A stretch of DNA of 64,000 nucleotides, taken from contig NZ_LZSU01000019.1 in assembly GCF_001665575.1 (NCBI RefSeq), forward strand, positions 1 to 64,000, read 5' to 3'. Origin of the DNA: Mycobacterium sp. 852013-51886_SCH5428379 (GTDB lineage Bacteria; Actinomycetota; Actinomycetes; Mycobacteriales; Mycobacteriaceae). Both the position numbers and the translations under genes were made by a program. This document shows, one piece after another, positions 51,617 to 62,993 of this stretch (positions are counted from its first letter, which is position 1; each line of letters starts with the position of its first letter). Under the pieces are notes generated by a model. That model saw nothing but the letters and a program-made list of their open reading frames with translations, made no database searches and had not been told where the DNA came from.

Positions 51617-52828
51617 ATGCAGGACGTCTGGATTCTCGGCGGGTATCAGAGCGACTTCGCCCGCAATCTGCACCGTGAAGGCCTCGACTTCGCCGATCTG
51701 ACCGCCGAGGTGGTCGACCGGACACTGGCCGCCGCGCGCCTCGACGCGACCGCGGTCGAGGTCGTCCACGTTGGCAACGCCTTCGGCGAACTGTTCGCCG
51801 CGCAGAGCCATCTCGGCGCGATGCCGGCGACGGTCGACGACGCCCTGTGGGGTGTCCCGGCCTCCCGGCACGAGGCGGCGTGCGCGTCCGGCAGCATCGC
51901 CGCCCTCGCCGCGCTCGCCGATCTGCGCGCCGGCAACTACGACGTGGCGCTGGTCCTGGGCCTGGAACTCGAGAAGACCGTGCCCGGACCGGTCGGCGCC
52001 GGCCACCTCGCCGCCGCGGGCTGGACCGGGCACGAGGATGCGGCCACCAGCAACCTGTGGGCCCAGGTGTTCTCCCGGGTTGCCGACGAATACGACCGCC
52101 GCTACGGCCTCGACGAGGCACACCTGCGCGCGATCGCCGACCTGAACTACGCCAACGCCCGCCGCAACGACAATGCCCAGGCCCGGCACTGGACCGTGCC
52201 GACGCTCTCCGCCGACGACGAGCAGAACCCCGTGGTGGAGGGGCGGTTACGGCGCTACGACTGCAGCCAGCTCACCGACGGCGGCGCCGGTGTGATGCTG
52301 GTGACCGACGCCTACCTGCGCGAGCACCCCGATGCCCGGCCGGTGGCGCGCATCGAAGGGTGGGGACACCGCACCGTCGGCCTCGGACTGGCGCAGAAGC
52401 TCGGACGGCACCCGGACTCGCCGTACGTGCTGCCTCACGTCCGTGGCGCGGTGCACGACGCGTTCGGCCGCGCCGGGGTCCCCCTCGAGGCGTTGTCCGG
52501 CTTCGAGGTGCACGACTGCTTCACGCCCAGCGAATACCTGGCGATCGACCACATCGGGCTGACCGAACCGGGGATGTCCTGGCAAGCCGTCGAGGACGGC
52601 GACATCGCACCGGGCGGACGCCTACCGGTCAACCCGGGCGGTGGGCTGATCGGCGGCGGACATCCGGTGGGCGCCACGGGCGTTCGCATGCTCGTCGACG
52701 CCGCCAGACAGGTCAGCGGCACCGCGGGTGACTACCAGGTCGACGGCGCCGACCGCTTCGGCACCCTGAACATCGGCGGCAGCACCGCGACCGTCGTCAG
52801 CTTCGTCGTCGGCGCCGCGCCGCGCTGA
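51617..52828 (+). CDS. Thiolase-family acetyl-CoA acetyltransferase (SCP-x-like)
   Basis: A 403-residue thiolase-fold protein. The nucleophile cysteine is C89 in RHEAACASGSIAAL; the second-half motifs are EVHDCFTPSE, which carries the family's HDxF-type His, and NPGGGLIGGGHPVGATG with the catalytic His. The penultimate CxG cysteine of classical thiolases is replaced by LNIGGSTATVV, as in the SCP2/SCP-x-like subgroup. It probably acts on an acyl-CoA during lipid or isoprenoid-chain breakdown. ATG 51617 is chosen over TTG 51602, which overlaps the operator. It is divergent from the carotenoid oxygenase, so it may degrade that enzyme's product. Confidence 0.8.
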   Translation: MQDVWILGGYQSDFARNLHREGLDFADLTAEVVDRTLAAARLDATAVEVVHVGNAFGELFAAQSHLGAMPATVDDALWGVPASRHEAACASGSIAALAALADLRAGNYDVALVLGLELEKTVPGPVGAGHLAAAGWTGHEDAATSNLWAQVFSRVADEYDRRYGLDEAHLRAIADLNYANARRNDNAQARHWTVPTLSADDEQNPVVEGRLRRYDCSQLTDGGAGVMLVTDAYLREHPDARPVARIEGWGHRTVGLGLAQKLGRHPDSPYVLPHVRGAVHDAFGRAGVPLEALSGFEVHDCFTPSEYLAIDHIGLTEPGMSWQAVEDGDIAPGGRLPVNPGGGLIGGGHPVGATGVRMLVDAARQVSGTAGDYQVDGADRFGTLNIGGSTATVVSFVVGAAPR

Positions 52829-52831
52829 ACG

Positions 52832-55948
<3,117 letters not shown>

Positions 55949-56170
55949 GTGCGTTCGTCTCCTGTGCCAAAAGTCTCGGCACGGGGACGACGTCGCGCCG
56001 GTATGGGCGAGCGCCGCGGTACCACCCCGCTTGCGCACCACAGGGGTACGCCGCTTGATTGAGGCTGTGACGGGCCCGCCCGTCCGGTTCTACTGGGCTT
56101 CGGTTCTGGGGAGAACTGAAGGCTGTTCTTCCGGAGGCTCCCCGGTGATGGCCGGATCAGCGCCGCTGAC
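55949..56170 (-). ncRNA. T-box leader controlling ileS
   Basis: The leader RNA runs from about 56170 to the ileS start. The T-box core on the minus strand, GGGGTGGTACCGCG (56028-56015), contains the TGGT that pairs with the tRNA acceptor end. Upstream, CGGCCATCACCGGGGAGCC places an ATC isoleucine specifier at 56149-56147, and AGTAGAACCGGACGGG near 56090 is the conserved linker of actinobacterial ileS T-boxes with short stem I. A TAGAAT -10 (56181-56176) precedes the RNA. The ileS ribosome-binding site AGGAG lies beyond a GTGCC/GGCAC hairpin, so control is probably at translation initiation: uncharged tRNA-Ile would free it. Confidence 0.88.
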
Positions 56171-56185
56171 CGCCGATTCTAGCCG

Positions 56186-56839
56186 TCATTCGACGGGCAG
56201 CGCCTCCGAGGTCAGTTCGATCAGGGCGAAGGGGAACTGTTCGGACAGCTCGCGGACCGTGGCCTCGTCGAACCGCGCGGTGTCGTACCACCAGTCGACA
56301 CACATCAGGCCCTGATCGCGGTAGGCGCGCAGCTCGAGGGCGTACCCCGCCGTCGGTGCGCCGTCCGCGCGCGCCGGGGTGGTGCCCAGATAGCTGAAGA
56401 GCGCCTCGGCGGGGGTGTCCCCGTTGAATCCGTCCGAGGACAGCAGCGCCCGGTGCACCAGCCGCACCACTTCGGTGGCGTCCATCTGCCGTTCGCCGAC
56501 GCAGCACAGATCCACCCCGGCGGGTGCCGAGCCGCGCAGCACGTCGACCGCGACGACACCCTCGCCGATGGTTCGGGCCACGGCGCGGCCGAACGCGGCG
56601 AGCAGCAGTTCGTCGCCGGAGAGCCCGAGGGCGAACGCCGCCCCGTCGAGTTCCAGCGTGAGGACCAGATCGAGCGGCGCGGAAATCAGCGCCGGCTCAC
56701 CGGGAAGCGCCTGACGGTCCACCAACGGCATCCGCAGCTGCGCGGCGACATCGTTGGGCATCGACGGAGTGTCGGGCATCGATTGAGAAGACAAAGAGTG
56801 GGACACAGTGCGAGAGGGAGCCATGTGGGGGGCGACCAT
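56186..56839 (-). CDS. Orphan condensation-domain-like protein
   Basis: A protein of about 217 residues (start ATG 56839; ATG 56824 also possible). The text resembles the C-terminal half of NRPS or PapA condensation domains: LDLVLTLELDGAAFALGLSGDELLLAAFGRAVART, then FNGDTPAEALFSYLGTTPARADG and LELRAYRDQGLMCVDWWYDTARFDEATVRELSEQFPFALIEL, the post-condensation region. No HHxxxDG motif is present, so it is unlikely to be catalytic by itself. It may be a remnant of a papA-type gene or a small accessory protein. It is divergent from the HTH gene and ends just before the ileS leader promoter. Confidence 0.6.
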   Translation of the reverse strand: MVAPHMAPSRTVSHSLSSQSMPDTPSMPNDVAAQLRMPLVDRQALPGEPALISAPLDLVLTLELDGAAFALGLSGDELLLAAFGRAVARTIGEGVVAVDVLRGSAPAGVDLCCVGERQMDATEVVRLVHRALLSSDGFNGDTPAEALFSYLGTTPARADGAPTAGYALELRAYRDQGLMCVDWWYDTARFDEATVRELSEQFPFALIELTSEALPVE

Positions 56840-56930
56840 GGCCCTCACGCTACCCGGGGTGTCCCAGAAATGGGAGACATCTGTCAATTCCGTGACGACC
56901 CGGTTAATTTGCGGACTTTGCACCCGAATG

Positions 56931-56945
56931 TGGCAGGGACTGCCA
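56931..56945. promoter_or_regulatory. Inverted repeat before the small HTH gene
   Basis: TGGCAG-N3-CTGCCA, perfect 6-bp arms. It ends 17 bp before the -10 TATCGT (56963-56968), so it covers the -35 region of the HTH gene. Candidate operator; binding protein unknown. Confidence 0.5.
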
Positions 56946-56962
56946 AAACGCGGGACTGTCGG

Positions 56963-56968
56963 TATCGT
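56963..56968 (+). promoter_or_regulatory. Probable leaderless -10 element of the HTH gene
   Basis: TATCGT lies 6 nt before GTG 56975. Confidence 0.4.
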
Positions 56969-56974
56969 TGGGGG

Positions 56975-57334
56975 GTGCCCCGGACCGATGAGAACGGCAG
57001 ACAGCTCAAGGCGCTCCTTGACTACCTTCTGGATGGGGAGGTCGATGCCAAGGCGATCTACGACGCGCTGGGCATCTCGAGCAGTACGTATTACAGAAGG
57101 ATCAAGGAACCCGATTATCCAGGCGCGGAGGAGCTGCGGCGGGTCGCCGACCGCTTCGAACTCAGTTATCCGGACCTCCAGATCCGCTTCGGCCTGATGA
57201 GTCGCCAGGAGATCTGGAACTACGTCGAGTCGGCGCCGATCACGGTCGTGACGGCTTCCGAGGCCCCGCCGACGGTGCGCCGGCGACCCAGAATCTCCGA
57301 ACTTTCGCCACGTCGCGACGCGCCGCCGCTCTAG
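56975..57334 (+). CDS. Small helix-turn-helix regulator, paired with a membrane protein
   Basis: A 119-residue protein. Residues about 8-70 form a compact helical DNA-binding domain: QLKALLDYLLDGEVDAKAIYDALGISSSTYYRRIKEPDYPGAEELRRVADRFELSYPDLQIRFGL, with ISSSTYYRRI as the recognition helix. The C-terminal 45 residues are Pro/Arg-rich and disordered-looking. Similar proteins are annotated in mycobacteria as immunity-repressor-like regulators; I recognise the type but not a characterised member. GTG 56975 follows TATCGT by 6 nt. The following membrane-protein gene begins 52 bp downstream with its own inverted repeat. Confidence 0.72.
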   Translation: MPRTDENGRQLKALLDYLLDGEVDAKAIYDALGISSSTYYRRIKEPDYPGAEELRRVADRFELSYPDLQIRFGLMSRQEIWNYVESAPITVVTASEAPPTVRRRPRISELSPRRDAPPL

Positions 57335-57337
57335 GGC

Positions 57338-57353
57338 TTATGCTTTGCCATAA
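57338..57353. promoter_or_regulatory. Inverted repeat before the polytopic membrane protein gene
   Basis: TTATG-N6-CATAA, perfect 5-bp arms, in a locally AT-rich patch containing -10-like TATGCT and CATAAT sequences. It lies between the HTH stop (57334) and ATG 57386. Candidate promoter-operator. Confidence 0.45.
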
Positions 57354-57385
57354 TTTGACTTTGGCGCACAAAAAGGCGAAACCCG

Positions 57386-58120
57386 ATGACTCTGGCAGTG
57401 CTCATCGCCATCACGGTTGCATGTATGGCTTGGAGTCTTTGGATCCGGCGGGTGACGTGGAGTTGCCGCTGGGAAGTTGCGGCCACCCTCAACATCGCGC
57501 TGCAGATGGCTGCGGTTCTGCTGATGTCACCGCTGGCCTCCGAGACCATCGGACACCTGCTGTACGAACTGACGGGCAAGTGGAACCTCGAGGACTACAT
57601 CGCCCACGACTGCTACATCGTGGCGGCGTCGGCAATCGTCTACAACACCCTCGGTCGCCTGCAGGACGACAACGCGGTGCAGAGCACGTTCAAACAGCAC
57701 GTCGAGCGTCCCGCCACGCTGTGCATTCCGCTGCTGCTCGCGACGTTCTCGTTCGGTAACGGCGCCGCGGTCTACCGGGCGGACTTCTTCGACACCCCCA
57801 CCGACGGCTGGCTGACCGCCTACTGGGTGCTGCTGTGCGGCACGCTGATCTATCTGCTCGGCTACGGCTTCCGCGCGCTGCTGGTGCTGCGTCAGGATCC
57901 GCGCTCTCGGCGGATCGCCAATGTCTACCTGGTGGCGTGCACCAGCGGAATCCTGGCCTGCGCCGTGCGCATCACCACCGCCGTCGTGCCGAGTCTTCAG
58001 GAGATCGAGGGCGGATCGTTGGTCTGGCTGTTCGCGTGCTCGTGCGGCGCCGGGTTTGCTCTGGCGTCCGGTCATTCCTGGCGTGTGAAGACGAAGTGGT
58101 TCACGGGCGCGTCCCGCTGA
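57386..58120 (+). CDS. Polytopic membrane protein of unknown function
   Basis: A 244-residue protein with about seven hydrophobic segments: residues 2-20, 32-50, 72-90, 108-125, 144-165, 177-200 and 211-228. The N-terminus [38 protein letters not shown] and the motif [21 protein letters not shown] resemble integral membrane proteins that travel with small XRE/HTH genes in actinobacteria. No catalytic motif is visible. AAAGGCG lies about 8 nt before ATG 57386. With the preceding HTH gene it forms a regulator-membrane protein pair whose role is unknown. Confidence 0.7.
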   Translation: MTLAVLIAITVACMAWSLWIRRVTWSCRWEVAATLNIALQMAAVLLMSPLASETIGHLLYELTGKWNLEDYIAHDCYIVAASAIVYNTLGRLQDDNAVQSTFKQHVERPATLCIPLLLATFSFGNGAAVYRADFFDTPTDGWLTAYWVLLCGTLIYLLGYGFRALLVLRQDPRSRRIANVYLVACTSGILACAVRITTAVVPSLQEIEGGSLVWLFACSCGAGFALASGHSWRVKTKWFTGASR

Positions 58121-58184
58121 GGCGCCCCGCGACGATCATCAGCGCATTCGCCGACGTGGCAGCGCATTTCGCGAGCACCGGCGG

Positions 58185-58201
58185 ATGTCGGGATTCGACA
58201 T
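58185..58201. promoter_or_regulatory. Inverted repeat upstream of the fatty acyl-AMP ligase gene
   Basis: ATGTCG-N5-CGACAT, perfect 6-bp arms. A TATGCT -10-like hexamer follows at 58211-58216, so the repeat sits over the -35 region. The 136-bp gap 58121-58256 holds nothing else recognisable except the GAGAGG ribosome-binding site at 58244-58249. Confidence 0.5.
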
Positions 58202-58256
58202 ACCTTCCTTTATGCTCGAATCACCGTTCGCTGTTGCAACCACGAGAGGCTGGACT

Positions 58257-59993
58257 ATGACTGCGTCTTCTCTGCCTCACGTACTCCGGGAACGCGCGAG
58301 CCTGCAGCCGAACGACACCGCCTTCACCTTCGTCGACTACGACACCGACAGCGCCGGCGTGGAAGAGGTGCTGACCTGGTCGCAGCTCTACCGGCGTGCA
58401 GTGAACCTGGCGCAGGAACTGGGCGAGCACGCGAAGACCGGTGACCGCGCGGTGATCATCGCCCCGCAGAGCCTCGACTATCTGGTGGGGTTCCTCGGTG
58501 CGTTGCAGGCCGGGTTGATCGCGGTGCCGCTGTCGACGCCCGCGCCCGGTGTGCACGACGACCGGATCAGCGCGGTACTGCGCGACGCTGCACCGACCGT
58601 GGTGCTGACAACGTCGGCGGTGAGCACCACGGTCGCCGAGTACACGGCGACGCAGGACGGGTCAGCCGCGCCGCGGCTCCTGGAGGTCGACACGCTCGAC
58701 CTGGACACCCGGCGCCGGGTCAGCAACCGACCCGTCGAGCGCCCGGACACCGCCTACCTGCAGTACACGTCGGGCTCGACCCGCACGCCGGCCGGGGTGA
58801 TGGTGTCCTACCGGAACCTGTCGGCCAACTTCGAGCAGATCATGGCCGCGTTCCTGTCCCACCACGGCGGTATCGCCCCTCCCGGCACCACGGCCGTCAC
58901 GTGGCTGCCCTTTTACCACGACATGGGCCTGCTGCTCGGGGTGTTCGCTCCCATCCTCGGCGGATGGCCCACCCTGTTCACCACCCCGCTGTCGTTCCTC
59001 GCCCGCCCGGCGCGCTGGATGCAGATGGTGGCGCGCAGCCCGCATGCGATCACCGCGGGCCCGAACTTCGCCTTCGAGCTGGCCGTGGGCAAGACCTCCG
59101 ACGAGGACATGGCCGGACTCGACCTCGGCAACACGCTGTGCGTGATCAGCGGCAGCGAGCGCGTCCACGACGCCACCCTGCGCCGCTTCGCGCAACGCTT
59201 CGAACGCGTCAACCTCCCCGACGACGTGCTCCGCCCGGCGTACGGGCTGGCCGAGGCCACGCTCTACGTCGCCACCAACGCTCCCGGCACCCCGCCGGTG
59301 ATCGTGCACTTCGAGCCCGAGAAGCTCTCGGCCGGCCACGCGAAACGTTGCGGGCCCACCGGCACGCCGCTGGTGAGCTACGGCAGCCCGAACTCGCCCG
59401 CGGTGCGCATCGTCGAACCCGACACCTGCACCGAACTGCCCGGCGGTTCGGTCGGGGAGATCTGGGTGCGCGGCGAGAACGTCTGCCTCGGCTACTGGCA
59501 GAAACCCGAACAGACCGCCGCGGTGTTCGAGGCGAAGATCGCCAATCCCTCCCCCGGCACCGACGCGGGTCCGTGGCTGCGGACCGGGGACCTCGGGTTC
59601 ATCTCCGAGAACGAGCTGTTCATCATGGGCCGGCTCAAGGATCTGCTCATCGTCCGGGGCCGCAACCACTACCCCGACGACATCGAGGGCACCGTTCAGG
59701 AGATCACCGGCGGCCGCGTGGCCGCGATCTCCGTCGACGAAGACCGAACCGAACAGCTCGTCACGATCATCGAGGTCAGGCCGCGCGGCGACTCCGACGA
59801 GGAGATCCAGGAGAACTACCGCGACCTCCGGAACCGGGTGACGTCGGCCATCTCCACCGTGCACGGGATCAGCGCCACCGACCTGGTGCTCGTCGGGCGC
59901 GGATCGATCCCGATCACCACCAGCGGCAAGGTGCGCCGGGCGGCCTGCGCCGACCTGTACCGTCAGGGCGCGTTCACGCGACTCGACGGTTGA
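58257..59993 (+). CDS. Fatty acyl-AMP ligase (FadD24-like)
   Basis: A 578-residue adenylate-forming enzyme. The P-loop motif [22 protein letters not shown], the core [19 protein letters not shown] and the C-terminal [37 protein letters not shown] identify the ANL family. The stretch [28 protein letters not shown] is the FAAL-type core and insertion region, which makes acyl-AMP for transfer to a polyketide synthase carrier domain instead of to CoA. ATG 58257 has GAGAGG 7 nt upstream; the frame is open to 58185 across the inverted repeat. Rv1529 (fadD24) occupies the same place near ileS in M. tuberculosis, beside pks5 and papA4. Confidence 0.88.
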   Translation: MTASSLPHVLRERASLQPNDTAFTFVDYDTDSAGVEEVLTWSQLYRRAVNLAQELGEHAKTGDRAVIIAPQSLDYLVGFLGALQAGLIAVPLSTPAPGVHDDRISAVLRDAAPTVVLTTSAVSTTVAEYTATQDGSAAPRLLEVDTLDLDTRRRVSNRPVERPDTAYLQYTSGSTRTPAGVMVSYRNLSANFEQIMAAFLSHHGGIAPPGTTAVTWLPFYHDMGLLLGVFAPILGGWPTLFTTPLSFLARPARWMQMVARSPHAITAGPNFAFELAVGKTSDEDMAGLDLGNTLCVISGSERVHDATLRRFAQRFERVNLPDDVLRPAYGLAEATLYVATNAPGTPPVIVHFEPEKLSAGHAKRCGPTGTPLVSYGSPNSPAVRIVEPDTCTELPGGSVGEIWVRGENVCLGYWQKPEQTAAVFEAKIANPSPGTDAGPWLRTGDLGFISENELFIMGRLKDLLIVRGRNHYPDDIEGTVQEITGGRVAAISVDEDRTEQLVTIIEVRPRGDSDEEIQENYRDLRNRVTSAISTVHGISATDLVLVGRGSIPITTSGKVRRAACADLYRQGAFTRLDG

Positions 59994-61228
59994 GTACGCC
60001 GCCTGGCCCACGCCGGCGGCTGTATCCGCTCGCGGCGGGTCTGATCGCGGCCTGGGCCGCGGGTCTGGTCGTGCTGGCCGCGACAGTGCTCTCCGGCGCG
60101 GATCTGTACTTCTTCTCCTACTACTCCATCGACTACTCGCTGGGCTTCGTCCGGCGCGGCCTCGGCGGCGAGGTCCTCGGGCTGTTCGGCGACTACTTCG
60201 GTGGCATGCGGGTGCTGCGGTGGGTGTCGACGGCGACGTATGCCGCGGCGCTGCTGGCGGTGATGTGGACGGTGTGGACGCACTTCGGTGTCACCCAGCG
60301 CCGCCGCATGCTGGCACTGCTGCTCCCGGTGCTGCCGTTCGGTGTCGTGTTCGCGCTGTATTCGGCCCGCCCCGATCTGTACGGCGGCGCGGCGCTGGCC
60401 GTCCTCGCGGTGGTCCTGGCCCGCACCCGCAGCCGCCGGACGGCGCAGGTCGCGTGCGCGGCGTACGGGCTGGTCGGCGTAGTCGCCGCACTCATCCACG
60501 AAGCGGTCCCCGTCGAGTTCGCGCTCGGCGCGGTGCTGGCGATCGCGACCCTGCCCCGCACGCTGCCGACGCCCGCGCGCCGCGCCGGTGTGCTGATGGC
60601 CGTGCTGCCCGGTCTCCTCGCGACCGCCGCGGTGGCCCTGGCCGGCCGGCGCGGGATCTCCGCAGCTCTGTGCGAACAGATCCCGGTCCGCCACATCGAG
60701 AACCCCTACGCCCTCGAACAATCACCGCAGGGGGTCATCGACTTCCTCACCGGCCGCAACCGACCCTTCACCGAATACAACGGCTGGATGTGCCGCAACA
60801 TCCTGCCCATGTGGGATCTGAGCCCCGGACAGGCCGTGCGCTATGTACTGGGTCTCGGTGTCGGGCAGCTCATCGCATCGGCCGTCTTCGGCGCGGTGGT
60901 CGTCGCGGTCACCCTCGCCGTCCTGCGCCGCGCGTCGAATGTGCCGTTCGCCGAGTTCCGCGCAGCGCTGCGGGGCTGGGGCTGGTGGACGGCGGCCGCC
61001 GGCGCGCTCATGCTGCCGCTGTTCCTCACCGCCTACGACTGGACCCGGTGGATGATCATCATCGGGATGAACATCGCCCTGGTGTATCTGCTGTTCGCCG
61101 CGGGCAGACCGCAGGCCGAAGCGCCCGCCGACCGGCGCACGGTGGTGGTCTGCGCGACGGCCGGGATGCTGTTCGCGCTGATCCCGGTCGGGATCGTCGC
61201 GGGCTTCGCGGTCCAGCCGCCGATCTAA
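59990..61228 (+). CDS. Polytopic membrane protein, possible GT-C-type glycosyltransferase
   Basis: A 412-residue protein with nine or ten hydrophobic segments. A first extracytoplasmic loop has [24 protein letters not shown], a second has [10 protein letters not shown], and [11 protein letters not shown] and [15 protein letters not shown] are further conserved-looking patches. The short motif [12 protein letters not shown] with an acidic residue after the first membrane segment is reminiscent of GT-C enzymes, but I cannot assign a family with confidence. TTG 59990 overlaps the FAAL stop as TTGA, so they are coupled. The stop overlaps the convergent GT2 gene by 4 bp. Confidence 0.65.
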   Translation: MSTPPGPRRRLYPLAAGLIAAWAAGLVVLAATVLSGADLYFFSYYSIDYSLGFVRRGLGGEVLGLFGDYFGGMRVLRWVSTATYAAALLAVMWTVWTHFGVTQRRRMLALLLPVLPFGVVFALYSARPDLYGGAALAVLAVVLARTRSRRTAQVACAAYGLVGVVAALIHEAVPVEFALGAVLAIATLPRTLPTPARRAGVLMAVLPGLLATAAVALAGRRGISAALCEQIPVRHIENPYALEQSPQGVIDFLTGRNRPFTEYNGWMCRNILPMWDLSPGQAVRYVLGLGVGQLIASAVFGAVVVAVTLAVLRRASNVPFAEFRAALRGWGWWTAAAGALMLPLFLTAYDWTRWMIIIGMNIALVYLLFAAGRPQAEAPADRRTVVVCATAGMLFALIPVGIVAGFAVQPPI

Positions 61229-61926
61229 CGGATCACCCGGTAGTCGAACGCCTTCCAGTACCGCACCGGCAGCAACGAGAAGTACCAGTACCGGAAGAAG
61301 ATCCGCCAGTACCCGTCGGCGTCGAACCGCCGGGTCGAGGTGTGCACGCTACGCGTCGGCAGATAGAACCACTTGCCGGTCTTGCGGGCCCGCCGGATCA
61401 GCAGCGCGTCCTCCCCCATCCGCAGTTCCTCGTCGAACCGGAAGCCGGGGAACAGGGAGCGCCGGGCGATCTGGATGGCGTAGGAACCGCCGAACCGGTG
61501 CGCCACGTCGTAATAGGCGAACCACGCGCGGGCGTTCCAGCGCCGGTCCAGCGGGGTGATCGTCGTCGTGCCGATCGCCAGCGGTTTCCCCGCGGAGGTG
61601 ACCTTCGTCTGCAGTTCGGTCAGGAAGCCGGGCCCCAGCAGGGTGTCCGCATCCAGGAACACCACCCAGTCGCTGTCCGGTGACATGTGGTCTGTACCGA
61701 CGTTCTTCGCAGCCGACACCCCGGTCCTCGGGCTGCGCACGACGCGCACGTTGCCGCCCGCGAAGCCACGCGCGATCTCCCAGGTGCGGTCGGTGGAACC
61801 GTTCTCGACGACCACCACCTCGTAGTGGTCCTGCGGATAGTCCAGGGCCGCGACGTGGCGCAGCGTGTCGGCGATGTAGTGCTCCTCGTTGTGTGCGGGA
61901 ATCACGATCGAGAAGCGCTGCGTCAC
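61225..61926 (-). CDS. GT2-family glycosyltransferase
   Basis: A 233-residue GT-A fold enzyme of the GT2 family. It opens FSIVIPAHNEEHYIADTL, then VVVENGSTDRTWEIARGF, the metal-binding DAD at residues 92-94 in VVFLDADTLLGPGFL, and RMGEDALLIRRARKTGKW with the catalytic ED. No membrane segment is obvious, apart from amphipathic aromatic helices at the C-terminus (YWRIFFRYWYFSLLPVRYW), which probably touch the membrane. GTG 61926 follows TACCAT by 7 nt, so it is likely leaderless; the longer frame to 62091 overlaps the divergent ABC leader. Confidence 0.86.
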   Translation of the reverse strand: MTQRFSIVIPAHNEEHYIADTLRHVAALDYPQDHYEVVVVENGSTDRTWEIARGFAGGNVRVVRSPRTGVSAAKNVGTDHMSPDSDWVVFLDADTLLGPGFLTELQTKVTSAGKPLAIGTTTITPLDRRWNARAWFAYYDVAHRFGGSYAIQIARRSLFPGFRFDEELRMGEDALLIRRARKTGKWFYLPTRSVHTSTRRFDADGYWRIFFRYWYFSLLPVRYWKAFDYRVIR

Positions 61927-61933
61927 GGCCGGG

Positions 61934-61939
61934 ATGGTA
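61934..61939 (-). promoter_or_regulatory. Probable leaderless -10 element of the GT2 gene
   Basis: TACCAT on the minus strand, 7 nt before GTG 61926. Confidence 0.45.
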
Positions 61940-62019
61940 GCCACTGGCGCGCCCGAGCAGGGGTCTACGTCCGGCCCCCACCCGGTGTGACGGCGGGCCC
62001 CGCTGTGCGCCGTGCTCGC

Positions 62020-62025
62020 TATAGT
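62020..62025 (+). promoter_or_regulatory. Probable -10 element of the ABC exporter operon
   Basis: TATAGT, one base from consensus TATAAT, lies 6 nt before the GTG of a 10-codon ORF at 62032 and 35 nt before the ATPase start. Confidence 0.55.
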
Positions 62026-62031
62026 CGCAAG

Positions 62032-62064
62032 GTGGTTTTCAGGTCTTCCGGCGCAGCGCGATGA
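62032..62064 (+). CDS. Putative 10-codon leader peptide overlapping the ABC ATPase start
   Basis: GTG 62032 begins an ORF reading VVFRSSGAAR and stopping at TGA 62062-62064. It starts where transcription from TATAGT (62020-62025) should begin, so it would be a leaderless ORF. Its stop overlaps the ATPase ATG 62061 as ATGA, and no ribosome-binding site precedes that ATG. Translation of this short ORF could therefore deliver ribosomes to the transporter gene. No regulatory codon run is evident. Too short for statistical support; the argument is positional. Confidence 0.45.
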   Translation: MVFRSSGAAR

Positions 62065-62993
62065 TCGAGCTGGACGGTGTCGCGAAGACATTCGAGGGCG
62101 GCGTCAGCGCGTTGCAGGACGTCAGTTTCCGCGTTCCGACCGGATCGGTGTGCGCGCTGCTCGGCCACAACGGCGCCGGCAAGACCACCACGATCGGGAT
62201 CCTGTCGACCCTGCTGATGCCGACGGCCGGGCGTGCGGTGGTGGCCGGCCACGACGTCGTCGGAGAACCCGATCGGGTCCGCGAGAGCATCGGGGTGACG
62301 GGACAGGACGCGTCGGTCGACATCATGCTCACCGGGCGCGAGAACCTCGTGCTGTTCGGCCGGCTGCGCGGGCTGCGGCGCAAACAGGCACGTATCCGGG
62401 CCGACGAGCTGATCGAGCAGTTCGACATGGTGCACGCGGCCGACCGCACCGTGCTCACCTACTCCGGCGGCATGCGGCGCCGGATCGACATCGCCGCCTC
62501 ACTGGTCGTGGCGCCGGAGGTGCTGTTTCTCGACGAGCCCACCACCGGACTCGATCCGCGCAGCCGCCGCGACGTGTGGGCGTTGGTGTCGTCGCTGTCC
62601 GCCCAGGATGTCACGGTGCTACTCACCACCCAGTACCTGGAGGAGGCCGACGTCCTCAGCGATTCGGTGGTGATCCTCAACGCCGGTCGGGTGGTGGCCG
62701 ACGGGACCGCCGACGAGCTCAAATCGCGGACCGGGTTCGTCTACTGCCAGGTCTCCCCCGTCCACCCCGCCGATCTGCCGGAGATCGCAGCCGCCCTGGC
62801 CGACTTCCGCGGTCTGGAGATCGACCGCGATATGAACACGGTGTCCGTCCCCGCCGACCGGGGCGTGGCCACGCTCGGCGAGGTGTTCCGCCGGCTTGAT
62901 GACCGCGACATCGACCTGCACGACATCGCGCTGCGCAGACCGTCGCTCGACGAGGTGTTCCTGCACCTCACCGAGCCGCCCGTCACCGCATGA
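62061..62993 (+). CDS. DrrA-type ABC transporter ATP-binding protein
   Basis: A 310-residue ABC ATPase. Walker A is GHNGAGKT (residues 35-42), the signature is LTYSGGMRRRIDIA, Walker B is EVLFLDEPTTGLDPRSRRD and the switch His is replaced by TTQYLEEAD, with Gln before Tyr, as in DrrA proteins. The C-terminal 80 residues (VSPVHPADLPEIAAALADF and LRRPSLDEVFLHLTE) are the DrrA-type extension. With the next two genes it forms a DrrABC-like exporter, a class used by mycobacteria to move PDIM and related lipids. It is next to a FAAL and a glycosyltransferase, so lipid export is the likely job. Confidence 0.88.
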   Translation: MIELDGVAKTFEGGVSALQDVSFRVPTGSVCALLGHNGAGKTTTIGILSTLLMPTAGRAVVAGHDVVGEPDRVRESIGVTGQDASVDIMLTGRENLVLFGRLRGLRRKQARIRADELIEQFDMVHAADRTVLTYSGGMRRRIDIAASLVVAPEVLFLDEPTTGLDPRSRRDVWALVSSLSAQDVTVLLTTQYLEEADVLSDSVVILNAGRVVADGTADELKSRTGFVYCQVSPVHPADLPEIAAALADFRGLEIDRDMNTVSVPADRGVATLGEVFRRLDDRDIDLHDIALRRPSLDEVFLHLTEPPVTA

